Positions 45,507 through 53,782 of a DNA stretch of 64,000 nt are shown piece after piece. The position numbers and the translations under genes were made by a program. The stretch is from Betaproteobacteria bacterium Ga0077527 (GTDB lineage: Bacteria; Pseudomonadota; Gammaproteobacteria; Burkholderiales; SG8-41). Numbering within the stretch: the stretch's first letter is position 1; every line of letters starts with the position of its first letter. The notes beneath the pieces are model-generated. The model did no database searches, was not told where the DNA came from, and worked only from the letters and a program-made list of their open reading frames with translations. The DNA is taken from contig LNDW01000021.1 of assembly GCA_001464815.1 (NCBI GenBank), positions 206,323-270,322 on the forward strand, read 5' to 3'.

Positions 45507-45524
45507 TCCGGTCAGCGCACCGGA
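45507..45524. terminator. Possible hairpin between convergent safE-like and sodC genes
   Basis: TCCGGT and ACCGGA form a 6-base perfect stem with a 6-base loop in the 38-base gap between two converging genes. There is no T run, so it is a weak candidate. Confidence 0.3.
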
Positions 45525-45539
45525 TGAAACCGCGGCGGC

Positions 45540-46058
45540 CTAGCGGATGATGCCGCAGGAGACGCGGCCGCCCGAGTTGCCGGTGGGGTCGGTCTCGAGA
45601 TCGTCCTCGGCGGCATGTACGATCACCGAGCGGCCGATGATGCCGTCCTTCTTGCTGCTGCTCACTGAAATGCCGCCGACCACGAAGTTGAAGGTGGCGA
45701 CGCCTTCCTTGTTGAAATTGATGTTGCCCAGATCGCCGGCGTGGCGTTCCGGCTCGTAGGGGCCGCCGTGTTTGTGGCCGCCGGGGTTGAAGTGACCACC
45801 GGCGCTCATGCCCTTGGGGTCGCTGCAGTCGCCTTTTTCGTGGATGTGGAAACCCTTCGGTCCCGGTGTGTGGCCGCGGACTTCACCGCTGACGCGTACG
45901 ATGTCCTTGCCCGCCTGGGCGAAGGTCACGCTGCCGCTTACCTTGCTGCCGGCCAGCGGTTCGAGTTTTGCGGTGACGCTGGCCGGGCCGGAATCGCCGA
46001 GACCGGCGCAGCCGGAAACGAGGGTCAGGCTAAGTGCGGCAAAAGCGATGCGCTTCAT
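45540..46058 (-). CDS. sodC: Copper/zinc superoxide dismutase, lipoprotein
   Basis: Periplasmic Cu,Zn superoxide dismutase of 172 residues. A lipoprotein signal ends LTLVSGCAG. Metal ligands: KGFHIHEKGDCSDP (two copper His), GGHFNPGGHKHGGPYEPERH (bridging and zinc His), DLGNI, SVIVHAAEDDLETDPTGNSG and the closing Cys in GRVSCGIIR that makes the structural disulfide. The ATG at 46058 with AAGGAGG upstream is clear. It is the last gene of the copper block and separated by 74 bases from the Rieske gene. Confidence 0.95.
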   Translation of the reverse strand: MKRIAFAALSLTLVSGCAGLGDSGPASVTAKLEPLAGSKVSGSVTFAQAGKDIVRVSGEVRGHTPGPKGFHIHEKGDCSDPKGMSAGGHFNPGGHKHGGPYEPERHAGDLGNINFNKEGVATFNFVVGGISVSSSKKDGIIGRSVIVHAAEDDLETDPTGNSGGRVSCGIIR

Positions 46059-46132
46059 TGAGGCCTCCTTTGGATGATTCCGCTTGAGCGGGTTTGTTGC
46101 TTTGTTGTTATGGGTGTGACATTCCGGCGAGT

Positions 46133-46849
46133 CTAGCACTTCACCTGCTGCTTGCAGAACTGCGCCAGCGGGGTGACCGCGGTGCGTCCGCTGACCTTCT
46201 GCTGCGCGCGGCCGCCGCCGTGCTCCAGTGCCAAGCGTGCCTCGAACTTGCTGAAAAAACTGTTGAACATCTCTCCGCCCAGCGTGCCGGTGGCGTGGAG
46301 CTGGTCGGTTGCCGCGTCGTAGTCGAGCAGGATCGCCGACAGCGGCTGCGGCGCCGGGCCGGCCATGACTTTGGCCCCGGCGGCCGGATCGTATTCGCTG
46401 TGCTCGGAGCAGCAGTGGATCATGTTGTTGCGGCCGCCCTGCGGCGCGGTCGAGCGCTCGCGGTAGCTGATGAAGCTGATCTGCCGCGTCGGGTAGGTGA
46501 GCTGGTGCGAGCAGATCGCCGAGTAGGCGACGATCGCGCGCTGCGGGCCGACACCGCCGGGCCACTGGTAGGAAGTGCCGTCGCGGGTTTTCAGCGCGAC
46601 GTTCTGCGTGGTCGGCTTGCCGAGGTTGAGCAGAAAGCAGGGCGTGCTCTCGAAGGGGTAATGGAAGACGTAGTTTTCCCCTGCTGCGAGCTGTTTCGCC
46701 CTTAGCGGCTGGCCGCCACTGTCGGTCAGCAGTGTTCGCGCGTAGCTGCGCGGACGTGCATCGGTATTGGCCAGTGCCTCGGCACTGAAGCCCAGGCTCG
46801 AAGCGGCGCAGCTTGAAGCGCAAAAACCGATGAAGTCGCGGCGTTCCAT
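46133..46849 (-). CDS. Tat-exported Rieske [2Fe-2S] protein
   Basis: Protein of 238 residues. Twin-arginine-like start MERRDFIGFCASSCAASSLGF; Rieske ligands are visible as ICSHQLTYP (C-x-H) and NMIHCCSEHSEYDP (C-x2-H), followed by GPAPQPL, the usual Pro loop. It is not the cytochrome bc1 Rieske: no membrane stalk sequence typical of PetA and no cytochrome b gene beside it. The closing KQQVKC has a terminal Cys. Located between the copper genes and sodC, it may be a periplasmic oxidoreductase subunit; partner unknown. Motif copy C lies upstream of its start. Confidence 0.82.
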   Translation of the reverse strand: MERRDFIGFCASSCAASSLGFSAEALANTDARPRSYARTLLTDSGGQPLRAKQLAAGENYVFHYPFESTPCFLLNLGKPTTQNVALKTRDGTSYQWPGGVGPQRAIVAYSAICSHQLTYPTRQISFISYRERSTAPQGGRNNMIHCCSEHSEYDPAAGAKVMAGPAPQPLSAILLDYDAATDQLHATGTLGGEMFNSFFSKFEARLALEHGGGRAQQKVSGRTAVTPLAQFCKQQVKC

Positions 46850-46928
46850 GTCGCAGGCATTCTTGAGGGCGGCTGAGCTGCTGTCAATGCAGCGCCATTG
46901 CTGTTGTTGGCTACACCTTGGGGCGACA

Positions 46929-46958
46929 AAAATTATTCAATAAAAACAATTACTTATG
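46929..46958 (-). repeat. AT-rich 30-base motif, copy C (upstream of the Rieske gene)
   Basis: The minus strand reads CATAAGTAATTGTTTTTATT then GAATAATTTT. It matches copy A at 26 of 30 positions. It is directed towards the Rieske gene start, 79 bases away. Confidence 0.6.
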
Positions 46959-46976
46959 GTGTGTCTCCGGCGTGAT

Positions 46977-47285
46977 TCAGGGCGCCGGCTCAATACGCGT
47001 GACGATATAGGCGCCGCGCTCCTGCACCGCCGAGAACTTCACCTTGTCGCCGGGTTTTGCCTGGTCGAGCAGGGCTGGGCTCGCCGCCTGGAAGACCATG
47101 GTCATCGGCGGCATGTTGATATTGGGGATCGGGCCGTGGCGGATGGTGATTTTTTGCGTCTCGCGATCGACGCGGCGGATTTCGCCGTCGGCGAGCGGTA
47201 TATCGGTCTGTGCCACGGCGCTGGCGGTCACCAGTGACAGTGCAACGACAATGACTTTGACGAAATTGATTTTGACGAAATTCAT
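46977..47285 (-). CDS. CusF-like periplasmic copper-binding protein
   Basis: 102 residues: signal peptide (VIVVALSLVTASAVAQ), then a small OB-fold domain with ADGEIRRVDRETQKITIRHG, NINMPPMTMVFQA and KPGDKVKFSAVQ. The paired Met residues and the nearby His and Trp-equivalent region match CusF, though the usual Trp that stacks on Cu(I) is not seen. It starts 4 bases after the cupredoxin stop in the same operon. It likely shuttles Cu(I) to an efflux channel. Confidence 0.88.
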   Translation of the reverse strand: MNFVKINFVKVIVVALSLVTASAVAQTDIPLADGEIRRVDRETQKITIRHGPIPNINMPPMTMVFQAASPALLDQAKPGDKVKFSAVQERGAYIVTRIEPAP

Positions 47286-47289
47286 GGCA

Positions 47290-47784
47290 CTACCTCCGGT
47301 TGACTTTGAGAGTGCCGACCATGCCGGCCTCGAAATGTCCGGGCAGCAGGCAGCCATAGTGGAAGTCGCCGGCCTTGCTGAATTGCCAGACGATGGTTTC
47401 GGTTTTGCCCGGTGCGACATGCGCCATGTATGGCTCGTCGTGTTCCATGTTGGGGAATTTTTTCATCAGTGCGGCGTGTTCCTTCAGTTCCGCGAGTGTG
47501 CCGAGCACGAACTCGTGCATGACTTTGCCCGAGTTCTTCACCACAAAACGCACGGTTTCGCCCTGTGTCACGCTGAGCGAGGCTGGTGAAAAGCGCATCG
47601 CGTCGCTCATGTCGACGTGAATGGTGCGGGTGGCCCGTTTCGGGTCGCCCTGGCGGCCGAAGGCTTTTTCTTCGGCGCTGATGGCTGCCGGTTTTGCACC
47701 GGCGGCTTTTTGATGGGCTTCATGCGCCAAAGCCGCCGGGATTGCGGCTGTGGCGGCGATAAAGGCTGCGATGTGTAATTTCAT
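47290..47784 (-). CDS. Periplasmic cupredoxin
   Basis: 164 residues: signal peptide (MKLHIAAFIAATAAIPAALA), a His/Ala/Lys-rich linker, then a cupredoxin domain. Copper ligands are visible: His in NSGKVMHEFVLG, then Cys, His and Met in YGCLLPGHFEAGMVG. The start at 47784 (second of two adjacent ATGs) has GGAG 6 bases upstream. It belongs to the copper operon with the multicopper oxidase and CusF-like gene and probably stores or passes copper or electrons. Confidence 0.9.
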   Translation of the reverse strand: MKLHIAAFIAATAAIPAALAHEAHQKAAGAKPAAISAEEKAFGRQGDPKRATRTIHVDMSDAMRFSPASLSVTQGETVRFVVKNSGKVMHEFVLGTLAELKEHAALMKKFPNMEHDEPYMAHVAPGKTETIVWQFSKAGDFHYGCLLPGHFEAGMVGTLKVNRR

Positions 47785-47802
47785 CATGATCTCCATGAAC
47801 GG

Positions 47803-49176
47803 TCAGTGTTTGTGTGATGCGGGTTTCACCGCGCGCAATTCAGCCTGGCCCGCTGCGGCAGGTGCCGGCTTCGCTGCGGGGGCGGCGGGCAGCGGTCCCG
47901 TCCACTCGCGCGCCACCGTGCCTTCTGGATGCTTGAACCAGCCCGGATCCTTGTAGTCGTTGCGCGCGAGGCCGTCGCGCACCTTGACCACGGTGAACAT
48001 GCCGCCCATTTCCAGAGGTCCGAAGGGGCCGCGGCCGGTCATCATCGGCAGCGTGTTGTCTGGCAGCGGCATTTCCATCTCGCCCATGTCGGCCATGCCG
48101 CGTTCACCCATCACCATGTAGTCGGGCACCAGCTTCATGATTTTTTCGGCGACACCGCGGTGATCAACACCGATCATCGTCGGCACGCCGTGGCCCATCG
48201 CGTTCATGGTGTGGTGCGACTTGTGGCAGTGGATCGCCCAGTCGCCGGGTTCGGTGGCGGTGAACTCGAAGGCGCGCATCTGGCCGACCGCGACATCGAC
48301 CGACACCTCGGGCCAGCGCGCCGACTTCGGCACCCAGCCGCCGTCGGTGCAGGTGACTTCGAAATCGTAGCCGTGCATGTGCACCGGATGGTTGGTCATC
48401 GTCAGGTTGCCGAAGCGGATGCGCACGCGGTCGTTGCGGCGGACCACGAAGGGATCGATCGCCGGAAATACCCGCGAGTTCCAGCACCACAGGTTGAAGT
48501 CGAGCATGGTGTTGACCGAGGGGGTGGCCGCGCCGGGCTTGATGTCGAAGGCGTTGAGCAGGAATACAAAATCGCGGTCGACCTTCATGAATGCCGGATT
48601 CTTCGGATGCACGACAAAGAATCCCATCATGCCCATCGCCATCTGCACCATCTCGTCGGCATGCGGGTGGTACATGAAGGTGCCGGACTTTTTCATCTCG
48701 AATTCATAGACGAAGGTCTTGCCCACCGGAATCTGCGGCTGGGTCAGTCCGCCGACACCGTCCATGCCGTTGGGCAGCAGGATGCCGTGCCAGTGGATGG
48801 TGGTGTGCTCGGGCAGCTTGTTGGTGACAAAGATCCTGACCTTGTCCCCTTCCACGCATTCGATGGTCGGGCCCGGCGACTGGCCGTTGTAGCCCCACAG
48901 GTGCGCGGTCATGCCGGGGGCGAGCTGGCGGCGCACCGGTTCGGCGACAAGGTGGAATTCCTTCCAGCCGTTGTTCATGCGCCAGGGCAGGGTCCAGCCA
49001 TTGATGGTGACCACCGGGTTGTACGGGCGGCCGTTGGCCGGCATCAGCGGCGGTTGCGTGTCGGGTTTTGATTGTGTGGCCGCCTCGGGCACCGCGCCCT
49101 GCGCGGCGCGGCTGACCGCCGCGGCGCCGAGCAGCGCGGCGCCGGAAGTGCGAAGAAAGTTTCTGCGGGTATTCAT
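47803..49176 (-). CDS. Multicopper oxidase, Tat-exported
   Basis: Laccase/CopA-type oxidase of 457 residues. Tat signal MNTRRNFLRTSGAALLG. Copper sites: TTIHWHGILLPNGMDG, GTFMYHPHADEMVQMAMGMMG, NHPVHMHGYDF and WAIHCHKSHHTMNAMGH, giving the trinuclear site and the type 1 Cys/His pair. The C-terminal part is Met-rich (MVMGERGMADMGEMEMPLPD), as in proteins that oxidise Cu(I). It most likely detoxifies periplasmic Cu(I). A copper-block operon gene, 9 bases after the TolC-type gene. Confidence 0.93.
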   Translation of the reverse strand: MNTRRNFLRTSGAALLGAAAVSRAAQGAVPEAATQSKPDTQPPLMPANGRPYNPVVTINGWTLPWRMNNGWKEFHLVAEPVRRQLAPGMTAHLWGYNGQSPGPTIECVEGDKVRIFVTNKLPEHTTIHWHGILLPNGMDGVGGLTQPQIPVGKTFVYEFEMKKSGTFMYHPHADEMVQMAMGMMGFFVVHPKNPAFMKVDRDFVFLLNAFDIKPGAATPSVNTMLDFNLWCWNSRVFPAIDPFVVRRNDRVRIRFGNLTMTNHPVHMHGYDFEVTCTDGGWVPKSARWPEVSVDVAVGQMRAFEFTATEPGDWAIHCHKSHHTMNAMGHGVPTMIGVDHRGVAEKIMKLVPDYMVMGERGMADMGEMEMPLPDNTLPMMTGRGPFGPLEMGGMFTVVKVRDGLARNDYKDPGWFKHPEGTVAREWTGPLPAAPAAKPAPAAAGQAELRAVKPASHKH

Positions 49177-49185
49177 GGCTTGTCC

Positions 49186-50595
49186 TCAGTGTCCGGGCCG
49201 GGCCGCAACCGCGGCTGGCGTATGCGGTGCGGCTGCGGCTGCAACGGCACCCGGCGAGCGGGTGGTCATTGCGAACTGCAGTGTGGTGTCGGCCAGCCAG
49301 AAATCGCGCTGTGCGTTGATCGCGTCCGACACCGCGCCGATCTGCTGCCGCGATTCGGCGAGCAGCTCGAACACGCTCATCAGCATGCCGTTGTAGCGGA
49401 GCAGGGTTTCCTCGCTGATGCGCGCGCGCAGCGGCACCACTTCATCGCGGTAATGGCGGGCGATGTCGTAGTGGGTGCGCCAGGCCTGCCAGGCCTCGCG
49501 CACTTCGGAGCGCGCGCGCACCGCGAGATCGGCGGCGCGGTTCACCGCCTGCCGGTGCTGGTGCTCGGCGCGGCTGATACGGGCCGAACCGGAGTCGAAC
49601 ACCGGGATGCGCAATTCGATTTCCCAGCCGGTCTGACGCGGATCGCCGCTTTCGCTGTTGCGCATGTATTTGCCCTCGAGCACGCTGAACCAGCCGGTGG
49701 CGCGGGTGAGGCCGAGGTTGCGGGCCAGTGCATCGGCATCGCGTGCGGCCGCCTGCACATCGAGTCGCTGTTGCAGGGCGAGGCGCTCGATGTCGTTGAT
49801 CTCGCGCAATTGCGGTGGTAAATCCGGCAGCCGTTCCGGCAGCCGGAAGGCGCTGGATTCGCCCCACAGTCCGAGCAGCCGGGTCAGTGCCTCGCGTTCG
49901 GCCACTGCGGCCTGCCTTGCCTGGGCAAGCCGCGTGGTGGCCTCGGAATAAAAAGCCTGTTCGCGTGCCTGGTCGAGCCTGCTGAAATTGCCGACCGCGG
50001 CCATGCGCCGAGCCAGCTCGGCCGCGGCTTCAGCGGCCGAGCGCACCTGTTCGGCATAGGCCGCGCTCTGTTGCGAGGCCACCGCACGAATCCAGGCGCG
50101 GCGTGTATCTGCTGCGACCTGCAGGATTTCCGCGGCAACACGGCTTTGTGTGGCGGCAAAACGCTCACGCTCGATCTGCGAGCGCAACGGCATGGTCAGC
50201 AGGCCCATCAGGTCGAACAGAAAAGCCCGTTCGTATTCGACGATATCTGCGCGATGCAGCCGGCCAAAGGAGAAGCCGGGATTGGTCAGCCGTCCCGTCT
50301 GCACCAGATCGGCTTCAGCAATGCCCAGTTCGGCATAACGCGCCTGCAGTCCGCGGTTGTTGAGCAGCGCGACGCGCACCGCGGTGTCGGCGGTCAGCGG
50401 CTGAGCCAGCAGTTTGCCGGTTTCAACCGCAGCGCGTTCGGCTTCACCGGGACTGCGTATCCACGGCGCCGGCTGCTGCAGGCCGCGGCTGGTCAGCGCT
50501 TCGTTGACGGCGGTGGTGCCACCGTCTTCGGAGAAGCTCGCGCAGCCGCCGAGCAGCAGCACGGTGGCGAGCAGGGCGGAAAGGCGGGCGCTCAT
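49186..50595 (-). CDS. TolC/OMF-family outer-membrane channel, lipoprotein
   Basis: Outer membrane factor of 469 residues with lipoprotein signal ALLATVLLLGGCAS. Two OEP-type repeats rich in long helices (LNNRGLQARYAELGIAEADL, LALQQRLDVQAAARDADAL, AVNRAADLAVRARSEVREAW). No RND pump or membrane fusion gene accompanies it, so it either recruits a pump from elsewhere or drains periplasmic copper with the CusF-like and oxidase proteins. ATGA overlap with the gene upstream. Confidence 0.9.
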   Translation of the reverse strand: MSARLSALLATVLLLGGCASFSEDGGTTAVNEALTSRGLQQPAPWIRSPGEAERAAVETGKLLAQPLTADTAVRVALLNNRGLQARYAELGIAEADLVQTGRLTNPGFSFGRLHRADIVEYERAFLFDLMGLLTMPLRSQIERERFAATQSRVAAEILQVAADTRRAWIRAVASQQSAAYAEQVRSAAEAAAELARRMAAVGNFSRLDQAREQAFYSEATTRLAQARQAAVAEREALTRLLGLWGESSAFRLPERLPDLPPQLREINDIERLALQQRLDVQAAARDADALARNLGLTRATGWFSVLEGKYMRNSESGDPRQTGWEIELRIPVFDSGSARISRAEHQHRQAVNRAADLAVRARSEVREAWQAWRTHYDIARHYRDEVVPLRARISEETLLRYNGMLMSVFELLAESRQQIGAVSDAINAQRDFWLADTTLQFAMTTRSPGAVAAAAAPHTPAAVAARPGH

Positions 50596-50927
50596 TTCAT
50601 GCTCCCGTGACCGTGGTGGTGATGTGGCGCCGGCTTGGTCGTGGCCGCTGCCGGTGCCGACGGGGTGCTTGTCGTGCCGCCGCCGCCGAACATGCCGAGG
50701 TGGCCGCCAATACGCGCGACCTCGTCGTTGATTTCACGCCAGGCGACAGGCGGCTCGTCCCGCCAGCCGCGGTAGCCGGTGTAAGCGGAAGAATAGGAGG
50801 CCGCAGGCACCCGGGCTGCGGGGTCGGCGGCGTCGGCACGTGGCGGTGCCGGTGGCTGCGCGAGGGCGTGTGTGGCCGATGTGGCCAGCACCCACGCGCA
50901 GCCGGTGACTGCGAGTCTGAAATCCAT
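50592..50927 (-). CDS. Small periplasmic protein with His-rich tail
   Basis: 111 residues: signal peptide (AVTGCAWVLATSATHALAQ), a middle part YSSAYTGYRGWRDEPPVAWREIN that resembles small proteins preceding TolC-type genes in copper operons, and a C-terminal tail with PHHHHGHGSMK that could bind metal. The stop overlaps the TolC-type gene by 4 bases. No family name known to me. Confidence 0.7.
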   Translation of the reverse strand: MDFRLAVTGCAWVLATSATHALAQPPAPPRADAADPAARVPAASYSSAYTGYRGWRDEPPVAWREINDEVARIGGHLGMFGGGGTTSTPSAPAAATTKPAPHHHHGHGSMK

Positions 50928-51010
50928 GACAAATTCCCATGCATGAGGCGGGCATGACACTGCCCGGGGTGGCGCGGCGCGAGCCGTGCCGATGCACTGC
51001 TGGACGGGAA

Positions 51011-51385
51011 TCAGGCCCGGGGCGGGCGCTGGGGCAGTTCGGGGATGAAGAGTGTCGCGAGCAGTGAAACACGCGGCGTGACCGCGTTTGGTGCTTCCGG
51101 CGCGGTGGGTGACACCACCGGCGGCACGCCGGTGAAGACATGGTGGCAGCAACTGTGGCCGTTGCTGGCACCGCCGTCATGCCCGGGTCCGTGCTCAGGC
51201 GTGTGGCTGACATGATGGTTGTCGTGCGCTTCGCTGTGCACGGGGGCCGGGGCGGAGTGCAGGGCATTTCCGCTCATTGCCGCGTGTTCATCGCCGCAGG
51301 GCGCGGTCGATGCCAGCGCAGCCAGGCCCTGCAGTGGCAGGGCCAGCATCAGCAACAGCGAGAACAGCTTGCGAATTGCGCGCAT
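51011..51385 (-). CDS. His-rich periplasmic protein, CzcI-like
   Basis: 124 residues: the signal peptide MRAIRKLFSLLLMLALPLQG resembles the start of CzcI-type heavy-metal regulators, followed by CGDEHAAM and a region very rich in His (HSEAHDNHHVSHTPEHGPGH, then CCHH). It ends with a Pro-rich tail. The frame is open upstream; the ATG at 51385 gives a clean signal peptide. It would bind copper, zinc or cobalt in the periplasm; the CzcI resemblance is weak. Confidence 0.68.
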   Translation of the reverse strand: MRAIRKLFSLLLMLALPLQGLAALASTAPCGDEHAAMSGNALHSAPAPVHSEAHDNHHVSHTPEHGPGHDGGASNGHSCCHHVFTGVPPVVSPTAPEAPNAVTPRVSLLATLFIPELPQRPPRA

Positions 51386-51590
51386 GGTGATCAAGTGTAG
51401 GCGTCCGGAGCGGCGGGTGCAATCCTGACGGATGGACTGCTTCGGCCGCGTAAAGTTCATGTCACGTTTTCTGGAGGGGGCGATCAGCCTGTGGGCAGCA
51501 GCAGGCCGATGTAAGCCGTTCGGGTTTTCTGTTCATGCCTGCTCTTGATGATTTGAAGTGCCTCAGGAAGTTTCAGGGCGGCCCGGCTGC

Positions 51591-51611
51591 GCGTATTGCG
51601 CGGCCGTGAAT
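51591..51611. terminator. Possible hairpin after the gene at 51617
   Basis: GGCTGCGC-GTATT-GCGCGGCC forms an 8-base stem with one G-U pair just past the stop of the minus-strand gene. It lacks a T run; weak candidate. The rest of 51386-51616 shows nothing else. Confidence 0.3.
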
Positions 51612-51616
51612 CTGCG

Positions 51617-52282
51617 TCAATGCGCATGTTGTTGTTGCCGGCCCTGTCCAGCCGGGTTCGGGGCGCCGGCGCGTGCGCCCCGCGGCCCACCGGGCCCCAT
51701 GGCCATGCGCGCGTCAATGCCGCGGTGGAAGGCGACCGGACCCTCGTTGACCAGTTCGGTGACCTCGTCGGCATGCGCCTGCAGCGCAGCGATCACCGCC
51801 GGGTCTTTTGAAGTACGGGTCACAACGGCGCCTTTCGCCGTGTATTCGACGATCGACTTGATGTTTTTGGCGTTTTCGAAAATCACCGGCAAGGTGGTGC
51901 TGAAGATGTTGAATTCCCGGCCCGAATCCAGCCGGCCGGACATGCTGGCGACATGGGCCTTGATGTCCTGCGCGGTTTTGGCGTCGTCGGACTCGGTGAC
52001 GGTGCGGATGCCTTCCGGCAGGCGGGTGACCGTACGCCTGATTTTCGCGTTGTCATGAACCAGGTTCATTACCAGGCCCATGTCGGTGGCGGACTGTTCG
52101 TCCTGGCGGGTGAGCATGCCCACCGGGCCGCGGCCCATGCCGGCGCCCATCATCGGGCCGTGGCCCGCGCCCTGGGAGTGGTGCCGGCTCTGGCCGTGGC
52201 TGTTTTCATGGGCGTAGGGTTGGGCTGTTGCGCTACCCGCGGCAAGAATGGCAGTGGCGATGGCAATTGACTTGAACATCAT
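51617..52282 (-). CDS. Secreted protein of unknown function in copper block
   Basis: 221 residues: signal peptide (MMFKSIAIATAILAAGSATA), then a His/Met/Gly-rich stretch (HSQGAGHGPMMGAGMGRGP), then a folded part of about 125 residues (MGLVMNLVHDNAKIRRTVTR through HADEVTELVNEG), ending in a Gly/Gln/His-rich tail. I do not recognise the family. The folded part has only soft helices and no Cys. Context and metal-binding residues suggest a role with copper. Confidence 0.7.
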   Translation of the reverse strand: MMFKSIAIATAILAAGSATAQPYAHENSHGQSRHHSQGAGHGPMMGAGMGRGPVGMLTRQDEQSATDMGLVMNLVHDNAKIRRTVTRLPEGIRTVTESDDAKTAQDIKAHVASMSGRLDSGREFNIFSTTLPVIFENAKNIKSIVEYTAKGAVVTRTSKDPAVIAALQAHADEVTELVNEGPVAFHRGIDARMAMGPGGPRGARAGAPNPAGQGRQQQHAH

Positions 52283-52374
52283 CGGGGACTCCGTAATCGG
52301 TGGGCGCATGGTACTGCGCCCTGATCGGGTAAGGGAGGGGCCGTGCCGCACCCCTCCCGCTGACGCCGCCAGGC

Positions 52375-52851
52375 TCAGTGCTTGTGCTCGCCGGCCGCCG
52401 GGCCGCTGCCCTGACCGCGCGGTCCGCGGTGTTCCGGCAGTGCGATGCCCTTGTCGGCTGCGCGTTTTTCCATCTCGGCCCGGTTGGCGAGCGCGATCTG
52501 CTGCCGCTCTTCCGGGGATTTTGCGTTGCGCATCCTGTCGCGCAAGGCAGTGCGTTCCTCCGGAGTCAGCAGAGACTGGCCCGTCTGCGGACCACGCGGC
52601 CCCTGGCCGTGGGCATCGCCGTGTCCGCCCTGGGCGGCGCCGTGCTTCATGCCACCGCCCATGCCGTGATTCATGCCGCCGTGGCCCATGCCATGTCCCA
52701 TTCCGCCCTGCATGCCCTGATGCTGTCCGCCATGGCCGGCGCCCGGACCCATGCCCTGTCCGGCGTTGCCGCCCATCGGATGTGCCGAGGCGGTGGCCGC
52801 GAGGCCGAGGCTGAGGACGATTGCGGCGGAAACCTTGTTCAGCGTATTCAT
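52375..52851 (-). CDS. Met/His/Gly-rich periplasmic protein, Spy/CpxP-like tail
   Basis: 158 residues: signal peptide ending ATASAHP, a low-complexity domain of about 60 residues built from MGHGMGHGGM-type repeats, and a C-terminal helical part LLTPEERTALRDRMRNAKSP with an LTxEER motif as in the Spy/CpxP family. The repeats look fit for binding Cu(I)/Cu(II). It is the first gene of the minus-strand copper block and is divergent from a response regulator with a direct repeat between them. Confidence 0.75.
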   Translation of the reverse strand: MNTLNKVSAAIVLSLGLAATASAHPMGGNAGQGMGPGAGHGGQHQGMQGGMGHGMGHGGMNHGMGGGMKHGAAQGGHGDAHGQGPRGPQTGQSLLTPEERTALRDRMRNAKSPEERQQIALANRAEMEKRAADKGIALPEHRGPRGQGSGPAAGEHKH

Positions 52852-52923
52852 GATTTTTTCCTTTGTGTCTGTTGTGGAGTGTGTCCAGGTTCGTCCTGCG
52901 CATCGCCGGCGTCCCTGACGACT

Positions 52924-52939
52924 GCATTAACGCATTAAC
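52924..52939. promoter_or_regulatory. Tandem GCATTAAC repeat in the divergent promoter
   Basis: Two adjacent copies of GCATTAAC (16 bases), in the 208-base gap between the Met/His-rich gene (52851, minus) and the response regulator (53060, plus). OmpR-family regulators usually bind head-to-tail repeats, so this is a candidate site for the regulator next door. Confidence 0.45.
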
Positions 52940-53059
52940 CTGTAAGCGGAGTGTTACCGGCAAGGCGCATTTGGTATCGCCGAGTTGCGGATGCGCGCCT
53001 TGTTACACTGCGATACAAAATTTCCGGCAGGCAAAAACGGCCTCCGGTATAAACGGCTG

Positions 53060-53782
53060 ATGAACGTGCCTGACCACATCCTCGTCGTCGATGACGACCG
53101 CGATATCCGCGACCTGCTTGGCGAATACCTGCGGCAGCAGGGATACCGGGTCAGCACCGCCGCCGACGGCAGGGGCTTGCGCGCAGCGATGGCGAATTCG
53201 CAACCCGACCTGGTGATCCTTGATGTGATGATGCCCGGCGAGGACGGCCTGACACTGTGCCGCGAGCTGCGCGCCCGGTCCGAAGTGCCGGTGATCATGC
53301 TCACCGCGCGCGGTGATGAAACCGACCGCATTGTCGGCCTGGAGCTGGGCGCCGATGACTATGTCGCCAAGCCCTTCAGCCCGCGCGAACTGCTCGCGCG
53401 CATCAAGAGCGTGTTGCGGCGCGCGCGGGCGCTGCCTGAAAACCTGCGCAGCGGTGATTCCGGAAGCTTCCGCTTTGCCGGCTGGACCCTGGAAGCGGAG
53501 ACGCGCAACCTGACCTCGCCACAGGGCGTGGTGGTGTCGCTGTCCGGCACCGACTACCGGCTGCTGAAGATATTCGTCGACCACCCCAACCGCGTGCTGA
53601 CGCGCGACCAGTTGATCGACCTGATGCTCGAGCGCGAGGCCGGCCCCTTTGACCGCGCCATCGATGTGCAGGTGAGCCGGTTGCGCCAGCGCCTGGGCGA
53701 GGATGCACGCGAACCGGCGATCATCAAGACCGTGCGCGGCCAGGGTTATGTGTTCGCCGCCCATGTCGAGGCCGGCGCGTGA
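53060..53782 (+). CDS. OmpR-family response regulator
   Basis: 240 residues. Receiver: VVDDDRDIRDLLGEYL and phospho-acceptor Asp55 (ILDVMMPGEDG), Lys in DYVAKPFSPRE. Winged helix at the C-terminus (PNRVLTRDQLIDLMLEREAG, RAIDVQVSRLRQRLGED). The start at 53060 was chosen because the receiver fold begins there; the frame is open upstream without a good ribosome site. It overlaps its kinase (GTGA). Divergent from the copper block, so copper or envelope stress control is a reasonable guess. Confidence 0.9.
   Translation: MNVPDHILVVDDDRDIRDLLGEYLRQQGYRVSTAADGRGLRAAMANSQPDLVILDVMMPGEDGLTLCRELRARSEVPVIMLTARGDETDRIVGLELGADDYVAKPFSPRELLARIKSVLRRARALPENLRSGDSGSFRFAGWTLEAETRNLTSPQGVVVSLSGTDYRLLKIFVDHPNRVLTRDQLIDLMLEREAGPFDRAIDVQVSRLRQRLGEDAREPAIIKTVRGQGYVFAAHVEAGA

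Noticed and set aside
52625..52740. Possible coding-level tandem repeat or array
   Set aside because: It is the DNA of the MGHG-type low-complexity domain of the Met/His-rich protein; not a CRISPR array, as unit lengths and spacers are irregular.
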